Source of the DNA: Petrosia ficiformis
Lineage: Eukaryota; Porifera; Demospongiae; Haplosclerida; Petrosiidae
Reading direction: 5' to 3'
NCBI GenBank assembly: GCA_947044365.1
Contig: OX345636.1
Coordinates: forward strand, 53,113,746-53,177,745
Length of the DNA: 64,000 nt
Shown: positions 45,635 to 56,700 of the stretch, piece after piece
Numbering within the stretch: position 1 is the stretch's first letter
How the letters are laid out: every line of letters starts with the position of its first letter
Notes under the pieces: model-generated
Databases searched by the model: none
Told to the model about the DNA's origin: nothing
What the model saw: the letters and a program-made list of their open reading frames with translations, nothing else
Position numbers and translations under genes: made by a program

Positions 45635-46140
45635 AGTAAACCACCATCTGTATTAAAACCATTGTCTAGCATATCCTTAGTAGATTTCAACCTGGTCCTT
45701 AGGACCAAGGGGAATTTAGCATGGGGCTATATAGCAAAATATGTTTTTATAATTCTTTATTTATTTAGTATATTCCTATACATTAACTTAAACAAGAAAA
45801 TAACTTATGCTGTACTTCTATTTTTTTAGCCCTGGAATAGTAGTTTTAAAATACTTTTCTGTTTTCCTCATGTTCTGCCGTCATTTCCCTTTCAAGCGAC
45901 ACCTCTTAGCCCCTCCCCCCCACCCCCCCCCCCCCATAATTCCCTGCTGGATCCACCCCTGTCCTTCCTGAATAGTTACAGTACATAAAAATATCATGGT
46001 ACAAATGTAGTTTTCAATAATTTACAAAACATACCTTTGCCTCACTGAGGGCGGGCCACAAGTATCTGGTAAACCATCGTCTGTGTTAAACCCATTGTAC
46101 AGTGCATCCTTAGTACATTTTGATCTGGTCCTTCCTGTAT
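45635..46140 (-). repeat. Duplicated coding-like block of about 75 bp
   Basis: Minus-strand frames at about 45632-45710 (STKDMLDNGFNTDGGLLDN) and 46055-46135 (CTKDALYNGFNTDDGLPDT) are related and separated by about 350 bp including a poly-C tract (45915-45935). Substitutions partly keep the peptide. Family unknown. Confidence 0.35.
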
Positions 46141-46700
46141 AGTTACAGTATAGTGTTGTTCCAGTTCTTATGTCACATTATAGTTCCAGTTCTAGTTCTG
46201 GAACTTTAATTATAGTTCCAGTTATAATTTCAGAACCAAATAGTTTCCTATTTATGGTTCTAGTTCCAATTCTTGAACTGTTTTTTTCACTTTATTAGTT
46301 CTAGTTCCAGTTCCCACGTATTTAATTGTAGTTCCATGCATAATTTCAGTTTCAAAAATTTTATTGATCAAATTCAACCGAAACATTATTTATAAGTACA
46401 GTTTCACGTTCCAGATTATAGTCAATTAATCTATTTCTTTGCCCTTTTGATGCTTCCGCACTCACAGAAAAGGAACGTTCGATTGGTGATTGTGTGTTAT
46501 ATTTACAGTATGTGCATAATATAATATCAGTTAAGAACGTTGAATTTAGTTCTAGTTTTAGTTCCAGTACTACCTAAATTTGTTTTTTAGTTCCAGTATT
46601 AGTTCCCGTACCAAAATAGAAAATATTTTAATTCTAGTACTAATTCTAGTTCTAGAACTGGAAATTAAATTAAAATCGTGGTACTAAAATTACTTTAAGT
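46141..46700 (-). mobile_element. hAT remnant within an AGTTCCAGTTCTAGTTC array
   Basis: The minus strand around 46500-46380 reads SPIERSFSVSAEASKGQRNR and then LERETVL. This is a hAT C-terminal dimerisation-type motif (E-R-x-F-S ... R-N-R-L). It sits between long runs of AGTTCCAGTT/TAGTTCTAG units (46150-46320 and 46540-46690), the same layout as the AATTAC-flanked remnants in the SRCR introns. Confidence 0.5.
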
Positions 46701-47125
46701 TCCAATACTTAAGAACTGTTTTCAGTCATCAAGATAGCAAACTTAAATGAGCCATTTAACTTGCTAAAAACCTCCAACCAAACCTTTGTTTAAACTTGTT
46801 CTTTGCAACTCCTCCCTTTCATACCCTTCTCTATTAAAATGTAAATTTGGTTTGTAACAAAAACGTGCAACCTCTGGTCCTGTGGTAACACACACCAATT
46901 ACTTTAACCCTCTGCCTAAGCGATTGGGTTAATAAATACTAAACTAAAAGCTAATAATAGTACAAGAAATGACAAATCCTTCATAATCAATATTTAGAAG
47001 CAGTATATCAGAACTAAGCAAGCTTCATATATTTATAACAAAATCGAAAAAAAAACGAAGCATGGAATAACTATAATATTATAATCATGCACTTCAGTTG
47101 ATCACAAGTAATTATGTGTTAAAAC
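46701..47125. other. Unassigned DNA
   Basis: No gene or repeat recognised. Confidence 0.45.
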
Positions 47126-47413
47126 TAGGGCTGGGAATCGGTTGGATTTTTAAAATCGATTATCAGAACATCACAATTATTCGATTAATCGATTAATCAA
47201 GAATGCTAATTAAGTGGGTGTGGTATTAATTAACTTGGTATCATTTCCTCTTTGTGCACGGAAATGATGACATAATCTCATAGTTTTGCTTCGTTTATTA
47301 CAAAATATCCAATTAAGTGGGTGTGGCTAATTAATTGATTTTTACTTTTCTGTCTAATAATCGGCAACAATGTTGTAAATCGATTGATTAATTGATTATC
47401 AGTCCCAGCCCTA
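47126..47413. mobile_element. hAT-type MITE, 8-bp TSD
   Basis: Ends TAGGGCTGGGA and its inverse TCCCAGCCCTA. Direct repeats GTTAAAAC at 47118-47125 and 47414-47421. Inner AATCGATTATC motifs also form inverted pairs. The 8-bp duplication indicates hAT. Confidence 0.8.
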
Positions 47414-47805
47414 GTTAAAACTGAAAAACTATCAAAAAAAAGTAATACTAAAATTTACACGCTCCTGATAACATAACTAGCTACACGTAAAAAGTACTTG
47501 AAATAAATTTAGGCTATATCACACACACACCAAATTAAGCACCAAGTACTTACCTGAGCTACGTCTCGTTTTTTTCAACCACATAGTCACCAGAGTCATG
47601 TTCAGTAGATTTGCCCTCTCCTGCTTGACCATACATATAGGACTGTTGTGATGATTCTTAATCCGAGGTGGGTGAGGACTATACAGAGGAATATACTTTA
47701 TATCAGTTGATGCTGGAAAATTATCCTACTAGATTAGATGATGTTTTGACCTCAGATAACCTGACAGCATGATTATTAAATGGACATACACCTGTTACAT
47801 ATACT

Positions 47806-49425
47806 CTAAAATCCTGCTGTGATGTTCTTCATTGTCATAGCTTTGAACCACGTCTCCACAAACAAATTACTGTTCTTCCTGGATTGGAGGCAAAAAAACT
47901 GGTGGACAGTTTTCCTCCATTCCAACTTCAACGAAGCAAATGGTCCCTTCTCCAGCGGTTGACATAAATGAGTTGTACGAGGAGGGAGTGTAAAAAGCAC
48001 AACTCCTCAGCAGCTGCTTTATCATTCCTGGGCAGTAGTGGGAGGAGTGTCCGTCCCATCAGCAGCAACAGCGGCCTGGACGAAGGCACATACTTTAAAA
48101 AGTGGTCCATGAACCAATATTTAAAAAGTTCAGTGTCCATCCAACCATTAGAGGAAAGACCATAAACAGTTCCTGGTACTTCACTGCGAGTGAGTTCCTG
48201 ATTTTGGGTCTTCCTATCAAACACCACATATAGGGGAAGAACATACCTGGCTGCACTGCTGCAAACAAGAACAGATATTTGGACATTTGAATTTCCAGTT
48301 ATATATGATAGATCTTTAGCACCAAGCTTACAAACTGTTTTCAGCGGTTTAGGATTAAAAGGCATTCCAGTTTCGTAACAGTTAAACAACTTCGTTGGAT
48401 CATCCAAAATTTCATTTTCAGTTAAAAAGTACTTTCTAATACAGTGGAACCCCTGTATAACGGCCACCCAAGGGGAATTGTATTTTGGCCGTTATATAGG
48501 GGTGGCCTTTGCTGAGGGGTTTAGTTTAGTATAACTCAAAACATCTTTTTATTAACTGAACACATGATAAATACTCATAATGCAATAATTATTAATAGTG
48601 CATACATCTACATAGATAAGCTCAAGACTACCTGCAGCAAACTAAACAGCGATGGACTACTTTGAATATTGTGCATTTTTGTTTTATCATTATTGTTTTA
48701 CTATTCATTCGTGATTTAAAACTACATTGTATTACTGTACACTGTTGAGTTGATTTTTAATATTGTGGGCGCGGCCGTTAAATCGAAGTTTTGCTCAATG
48801 ATGTAGCTAGTGTTAGGGACCATTTAGTGTTCGTTATATGCAATAGCAAGGTGGTTGTTCTTCAGAGGTTGCCTTAGCAGGTAAGTATGTGTAATTTAAA
48901 TCCGGACCAGGATATCTGGCCGTTATATCATAGATGACCGCTGTTCAGGGGTGGTCGTTAAGCGGGTTTCCACTGTAATGCATAGTAACGACCAATGGCT
49001 TCTTCTTTGTCTTGTGCCATTGCACACACATAAGAGAGTGGAGCAGCTCTACGAAGAGTCAGATATGGGTGGCGCTTTCTAAATCTTTCCCACCAATCAT
49101 GAGTGACTACTACATCTATCTGTTTAGAATCTAATATCCGCTGTACATTACCAAGAATCTGCTGATGTGTGTGCAGGTAACCCATCTTAGCACACTTGAT
49201 CAGGAAGGCTGCAAGTTTCTCTTCCTCGTTGGGTGAAAAATACGGGCTTGGACCAGGTTTTGTGTGCAGTTCTACTCAGCCAAATACGTGATCATGTAAG
49301 GTGGAGCAAGGAATACCATGCATTTCAGCTGCCTTTCTTATGCTGATGTCTCTCTCAACAGCGATGATTGCTGCTTCCAAGTTTTCCTTGTTCCACATGC
49401 CATGCCTATTAGGCCTATAAAAGAT
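47806..49425 (-). pseudogene. pogo/Tigger-type transposase, split by a MITE
   Basis: N-terminal psq/HTH residues (RDISIRKAAEMHGIPCST) lie near 49370-49310. A CENP-B-type second DNA-binding domain follows (THDWWERFRKRHPYLTLRRA, 49100-49040). After the MITE at 48442-48975 comes the DDE domain (NCYETGMPFNPKPLKTVCKL; LPLYVVFD), then LPPRTTHLCQPLEKGPF near 47950. The first catalytic Asp of the usual N-x-D-E-T motif is Tyr here. The second Asp block near 48070 is shifted out of frame. An extra stop lies near 49275. Inactive. Confidence 0.75.
48442..48975. mobile_element. pogo-type MITE inside the pogo transposase
   Basis: CAGTGGAACCCCTGTATAAC and the inverse ...GGGTTTCCACTG with TA on both sides (48440-48441, 48976-48977). 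GGCCGTTATA motifs recur near both ends. Confidence 0.8.
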
Positions 49426-50195
49426 ATACGTTCTACTGATAATGGTAAGCATGCTGCTTGGGTTGTACCCTTAGATTTGTACACCCTCTGAGTTAAGTGA
49501 ACTGTTTCCATGTATAACCTACGATGTATTAGTGCAAAAAAAATTGTAAACATATGCAGATCCAATTTAACTAATATGAAGTATTGCTAATGTTTCAGCT
49601 AAAGAAATACGTTGTGTGCTGTTCTTATTTCTTAAGTGCACTTGAAATAGTCGGCCCCCCTTACATTAGGTGCAGAGTGGCTACACATGCACAAATTAAT
49701 TATCTTAAAAGAATTGGTTCCAAACCCACAGCATGAAGATAATTTAAATTTAGGATGGGGAGTGGGGTTCTGGCACAACTTTAATAATTTGATCAAAACC
49801 CATGCAACTCAAACAAAATATGAAAACAGTTCACCTAACAGCTGATTCTAGTGGTTCATTTAAAGGGATATGGTTGTTGGTCCTCTAGACACTTTGAAAA
49901 TATTTTACTAGATCTAGAAATGCAGCATCAGCTGTACTCTGACTATTTATATACACCTAACAAACCTACACTGAGCATGTATTGTTAAAAAAAACACAAA
50001 AAAAACACCCACCAGTCCATAGGGCCACAACCTTGCAGGTATTCTTTCAGAGCACCCAAATTATTTGACCCAGTACTGATAATTGAGATGATAAACAAAT
50101 CAATCAGTGAGACTCAATAACGACTAAAGAATATAGATCTATTTCCTTTAAGGGTTCAAAAAATAGAACTTCATAATGTTTCTTACGTTTAAGGT
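49426..50195. other. Unassigned DNA between the transposase and the Ginger-like fragment
   Basis: No clear element or gene. Confidence 0.45.
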
Positions 50196-50435
50196 CTACT
50201 GAAACGCTTCACAAACAATCTCACCTTCACACACTGCCTTGTTCACACGTGACCCATTCGGAATTTGTTGATTCAGCACATAAAAGGTTAGAGGACCCAA
50301 ATTTCGTTTCCTTACGGTTCTTTTCTTACCTTTAAACAAACTAGGAGGATATGTCCCATCCTGTACGTACTGAATTGCAAGTTCTAGTATTAGATCACCT
50401 TCTTTTCTCTCTTCAGCCTCTTGTGCTCCGTCCAT
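50196..50435 (-). pseudogene. 5' end of a Ginger-like integrase ORF, head-to-head with SRCR gene B
   Basis: Begins MDGAQEAEERKEGDL, nearly the same as the 27510 ORF for about 40 codons. It then switches to unrelated sequence (NLGPLTFYVLNQQIP) also found near 43870. No zinc domain or catalytic core follows. It marks the inner limit of the duplicated arm at about 50340. Confidence 0.55.
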
Positions 50436-50783
50436 TGTAACAAAATGGCCAAGTAATTATACGTATTATAGCATTTCTAACAATGTGCTCACTGCATGGC
50501 AATCTGCAGAACAGCGTCACTTTTCAACCTCTTGAGCTCGGCATGAACAGCATTTCAATGGGCATCTAACCTTGGCCACGACAGCGTAGTCTCGCGTAGC
50601 TAGCCCCTCCCACTCTACGAGTGGAAGGGGCTGGCTACGTGAGACTAACGACAGCGTCAGTTTACACCTCCACAACGCACACGGAACGAATTTTACTAGG
50701 GGGGGTCCTTTTGTTATATATATACACTGGAAATTAGTTCCTGGGGGAACGAATTTCAACGTGGTCTAAGTCCAAAGGAAACG
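50436..50783. promoter_or_regulatory. Divergent promoter region of SRCR gene B
   Basis: 348 bp separate the two start codons. The part next to gene B matches the gene A promoter: GGGGTCCTTTTGTTA, then GGAAATTAGTTC, GGGGGAACGAATTTC and GTCCAA near the ATG. A TATATATA run lies about 60 bp upstream of the ATG. A 61-bp Mutator-like MITE and further sequence absent from the gene A promoter lie in the middle. Function inferred. Confidence 0.45.
50587..50647. mobile_element. 61-bp Mutator-like mini-MITE in the gene B promoter, 9-bp TSD
   Basis: Ends TAGTCTCGCGTAGCTAGCCC and the inverse GGGGCTGGCTACGTGAGACTA (one mismatch pair). Direct ACGACAGCG at 50578-50586 and 50648-50656. It is absent from the gene A promoter. 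Confidence 0.8.
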
Positions 50784-53700
50784 ATGTCCCTTCTAACAGT
50801 TGTGTTGATATGTACAATCTCCATAACTGAGGCACAATGTAAGTTATAAGTGTAGACTGGATAGATAGATAGATAAGATAGATAGATAAGATAGATGGAT
50901 AGATAGATAGATGGATTGATTCTTTTTGCTGCATTCATAGTTTCATCAAGTTGCTCATATAATGAGTCTGGTGATGTTCGATTGTATAATACTGTTACTG
51001 ATGATAACGAAGATGGAGCTCTGCAAATTTGCTACTCTGGAACATGGTACTCTGTGTGTGACTATGACTGGGATTGTAGTGATGGTAATGTAGCTTGTTA
51101 TCAGTTAGGATATGATAAAGCAAGTTAGTGAAATAGTAGTACATGTAAAATAAATACAAGACATAATTATATTTTTATAATAGGAGAAGTGTTGCATAAT
51201 AGTGATGATTACTTTGGATATTGGAGTCATATTCGTCATTATTATTACTCATGTTCTGGTGATGAACATTCTCTTGGAAGTTGTTCTTGCTATAGTTATT
51301 ATGATTGCTATTCATCAAGTGATGCAGCAGGTGTCAGATGTGTACAAGGTTAGTTATATCATACAATTGTGCAAGTATTTTTATGAGTTTCACATTTCTA
51401 CATATGCAATTAAACATTGTAGCATCAGATTCCTCTTGTTCATCAAATGGTGCTTTACGTCTTGTTGGAGGTCAAAGTTCACACGAGGGAGTGTTAGAGT
51501 ATTGTTATAATGGGAAATGGTCTCCATTTTGTTACTTGGATGATGAAGAGGCATCTGTAGCTTGTAAACAAATGGGATACTCTCAATATGCTGGTCAGTG
51601 TGACATTAAACTGCAAAAATAAAATAGTTATTAAAATAATAAATTATTGGTTCGTACAGTAACAAGGAATAGCGGACATTGTAATTTAATTGTTCGTATA
51701 GGTTGTTATGGATATACATGTAATTATAATTGTAATGAATTGACTCTTTAATTATAATCATGTATTGTGTATTGTTACTGAGTTGTGATTTATGTAACCT
51801 GTGTTTAATTAATGTTCTGTTGTATCTGTAAAGGTTAAGACTGTCGTCTACTGTTAAGGGCTGTTTCACTATATAAGAACTCACTTTTATACTTGTCTTT
51901 TGATCATTGATTTTGTTGTAATTCATATTTTATGAAACTCAAAATATAACATTTCTGGCGACGAGGATCATTTTGTTCATTTAATGGCTCTATTCAGTAC
52001 CATTGGAGAGTTCTTTGTTACATTAATTAACATTAATTAAACACAGGTTACATAAATCACAACTCAGTAACAATACACAATACATGATTACAATTAAAGA
52101 GTCAATTCATTAAAATAATCCTAATTTCAATATCCTTATGCTGTCTAATAAGTGTACAAAGAAGTAGAATAGTGAGTCATTGTAGGTTTCCAAGCTTCTA
52201 ATATGAGATGTTAGGCACGATAATTGAATATAACTGGTACATATAGTGATTTACGTATTTTAATATAATTAGTACAAATTAGCTATGATGTTAGATGACA
52301 GATGTATTTATCCTGAACAACCAACTAATTGTTAAATCTTTGCAACTGCACTAACCAATTTATTTGTTATTTTAACAAATCAATTTGCAGATATAATCAT
52401 GTAAGTGAATGTCATTATACATTTATATGAATTATCACAGGATTTCTTTCACCTGATGAATATATTTGGGAAATTAACACAACATATACAGGTTCACTCT
52501 TTAACTACTTCTCATGTTCAACATATGGTACTGAGAATTCTCTAAGCAGTTGTACATTATATTCCACCAGTTCCAGTAGTTGTGGAGTCTCCTGTACTCA
52601 TCCACATGCCATAAAATGTTATGGTAAATTACACACTATCATTTTTGTCAGTCCTGGAATTAATTTCATTTTTATAAAACAGAACCTAGCTGTATTGATG
52701 GACAAGCTCGTTTAGTTAATGGTTCTATTGCTCAGACTGGTAGAGTTGAAGTGTGTGTTGATGGAGTATGGGGTAGTGTGTGTGACATTGGTTGGACTAA
52801 ATCCGATGCATTTGTGGTGTGTAAACAGCTAGGTTATGTCAACTCTGGTAAATATAATAATTAACTGGTTGTTTTAGTAATTATTATTTCCATATTTTCA
52901 CAGAACCACTTATATATATTAATTCCAAGTATGGTAAAGGAAATGTACCAATGGTATATTCTAATGTGAATTGTAATGGATGGGAAAAAACGCTCACTGA
53001 ATGTACTAAAACAAACTATCTACACTTCACCTGTAGTAATACTGCAGGTCTATTATGCCCTGATGGTAGGAATAAATAAGCACAGTATATGTATGTACTA
53101 CACTACAATGTATTACAGATTGTGTGGAAGGTGAGGTTCGTTTAGTAGGAGGTGATGCAGACAGTGAAGGTACTATTGAGGTGTGTACGAACAGTGTTTG
53201 GGGTTTGATAACTGATGCAGGATGGGATGAGGATGATGCACATGTAGTGTGTAGACAGCTAAATCTACCAGTTAATGGTATGTATGTGTGTATATATGTA
53301 TGTATGTATGTATGTATATATGTATGTATGTATGTATGTATATATATACATATGTACGCACGTATGTATGTATGTACGTACATATGTACATACGTACGTA
53401 TGTACATACGTACATACGGATGTATGTACGTATGTATTTATGCATGTGTGTGTATGTACCTATATAGCAGAGTGGTTGTGATTACTTTTTTCTTGTAGTC
53501 ATTACTGTAGTAGTTAGTTATTTTTCATGTTGTATATAATTAGGCACATGTTTGTGGTTGTGAATACTTTATGGTTTCAGTTCCTTGGTATATATCGAAC
53601 ATATATTAGTTGGACATTTTATTCTGTCGAGTTGTATTCTAAGACGTTATTGATAAATATCAAGTGTTTTTCTTATACATGGTGTCAGAAGTGGGATCTG

Positions 53701-56700
53701 TTTGCAAGCTGAGTGATTGACTGTACAATGGCATCTTGCCATTTATTACTGATGTCTACTGCCTAGCGGAATATTGTGGATATGCAGCACTCCATTATGA
53801 GATGGTGAGGAATCAAATTGTTGTAATATAGGTATTAGAGATGCCCATTTGTTTGAGAAAATGGAAATAGATCCAGAACTTATGTTGGACAAAGCAGTGA
53901 ACATAGCTTGACAAAGTAAGGCCATAAAGAAGCAACAATTAACTGTGGAGGAGGTGCTGCAGATGATTTACAGATCCAACCCATAAAAGGATCAAAATTT
54001 CATAAGAAGATGAAATGGTGGCAAACAAAACAACTTGCCCAGCCTCAAGTTTGTACAAGATGTGGGAAGACACCCCTCCATTGTAGAATGCACTGCCTTG
54101 TGGTTTGCCATGGATGTGGTAAGAGGTCATTACAAGTCTATGTGTAACATTAAACCACAGTCTGGACATTCTAGCAGTACAAGTGGACTGAGACATCTTT
54201 CTAGATACAATACACATTCTGATGTGGCTGCTTATTAGTGCAGAGGGAATTCCATGGACAACAAATGTAACTCTCAATAATCACAATTTGGAGCTTAAGA
54301 TTGAAACAGGAGCCGATGTAACTGTTATACCTGAAGCGAATTATCGCAAAGATCATTATGGACCACTGAGAAACTCAGAACGATTATTGACAGGTGCAGG
54401 ACAGCACACTGAAGTAATAGGTTATTTTAACCTTCAGTTGGTTATAGGAGTTTCAATGCAATTATATTTTCCTCCATGCATGCTGACTTATTTTTCCTGC
54501 TAGGTAATATTTACAAGTCACAGTTCATTTGATCTTGTTCGATATTGACCATATAGTTAAAGTACATGTCATTATAAGGCATATGATAGCAAACACATTA
54601 ATACAATGTAGCTGTATACGTAACATAGTATTATTAGTACAACCTGTCATGTATTATTAGAATTCCAATTCTAACATCTGCGAAATCGTTACCAGGTAAA
54701 ATTATAGATAAAATTATAGATATGTACATGAATTTGTACTTACATTAGCAAATAATATATTATGGGATTTACATATTTAAAGTACATGTACATTGTATTG
54801 TTAACATTTTTTACTATGGCATGTACTTTATATACTAGCCAATATAGATCAAAATCAAAAAAAATAAATTACTACTTGTAAACATTACCTAGCTAGACAA
54901 GAAAGCAGCATTGATATATATATATAGTCTCAGGAGGAATTGAAACTCATGTAAAATAACCCATGCATGGTCTCAAAAATTGAATCGGTGCATACCAACG
55001 ATATAGTTGAAGGTTCTCACAGTTGTTCCACGGCCTAGGAAGGCTGAAGGACAATTATACACTGCAAAAATAGAATTATAAAAATAGAATTATAAAAATA
55101 ACAAATATATTGGTTAGTGCAGTTGCGAGGATTTAACAATTAGTTGGTTGTTAGGAATACATACATCTTATACCACAGATACTTTGTACAAATTATATTC
55201 AATTATAGTTGAATCACTATATTTTAGGGTGCTGTCTACTCATATTTCATGTCAAAGATTTAGTATAATTTATACTAAAGTACATGTAATTGTATCTGAC
55301 CATCAAAAGGGTTTGTAAACCCGCAAACACATAATTTAATTTATACCTTCCAATTAAATTACAATTTCCACTGTTGCAACTGTACTTACCAATAAAATTG
55401 TTATTAGCGGTGTACCATTAAACCGAGAAGAGATGAACAGTCATTTACCCTTACCACACCCAGAATAATTGCGCTACCACTACTACCAAAGGAATGAATG
55501 GAAGATTTATGAAAATCAAGGAACCGACAGAGTTGTGTGCTGGTATGGTGGTTGATCCAAAAGCCAACAGGAAGGTTGGATTTGTGTGGACTTGACAAAA
55601 CTGAATGAAACTGTTTGTAGGGAACATAATCTCCTTCCAACTCTGGCTTTTGACAAGTCCAATTAGCTAGAGAATCAGCTATCCTCACATCATTTATCAC
55701 ACCCTTCTGAAGATTTTGCTTCAATCATTTTCACTTTGGTATTACTTCTGCTCTAGAACATTTCCAGAGATAAACGAGCGAGATACTGAGTGGACTGAAA
55801 GCTATGATGTGTCTGGTAGATGATGCCCTCATATATGGAGAGACACATCAAGAACATGATGAATGACTGATTGCAGTTCTTAAAAGGATCAACAAAGCAG
55901 TCTTGTATAAGACACTTGATATTTGTTATTAACTTCTTAGAATACAACTCACAGAATAAAATATTCAACTAATATGCATTCAGTATTATACTAAGGAACT
56001 GAAACAATAAGGTAATCACGATCACAAACAATGTGCCTAATTAATAATAATTACATACAACATGAACATAACTAACTACTACATCTCCATTTCTGAGTTC
56101 AATTAGAGTCTGTCTGTGGTTTTGAAACACGACCACTTCTTGTACAAATGTAGGAATCCCACCTTACTATCTTGATTTGGATTAGGTACGACTTCCATAT
56201 CTGGAGAGGTCTTAGCATTCTCATCCTGATTCTTGGAATCCTTTGTAAATCCGTTTAATGGTATTATGTGATGATAATTCCTTTGGTAAGAACAGCAAAA
56301 CAGAGCATTCAATGAGATCAAAGAAACCCAAAGTTTAAATGAAATCTTGCCTAGATGCTATACAAGAGATGATATTTTCCGCAGCTGCTTCTTCCTAAGG
56401 CATCGGAGCCATTCTGAGACAAAAGTGGCAGAATGGGGACTTACAACCAATCACATGTATTTCAAGAATTCTTGCAAACACTGAGCAGAGATATTCCCAG
56501 ATATTCAGTCAGAACAGGACAGGAATGTAACTTGTAATAAGTAAAAATTACTGTCAGTAAGGATGGCCTAGTATGCCCTGTATCAAAGCACCTTTAAAAG
56601 TGTATGTACCAGTAAAGAAGGAACTCTCTGTCTATAGTTTTTTTCTAAAAAGGGATAGAATAATAATCCCCCATCATTCCATAAGAAATTCTAGAAGTTA

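Noticed and set aside
55404..55724. Minus-strand frame of 106 codons
   Set aside because: The plus strand of the same stretch carries the reverse-transcriptase relic of the intron 8 gypsy element, so the minus frame is a shadow.
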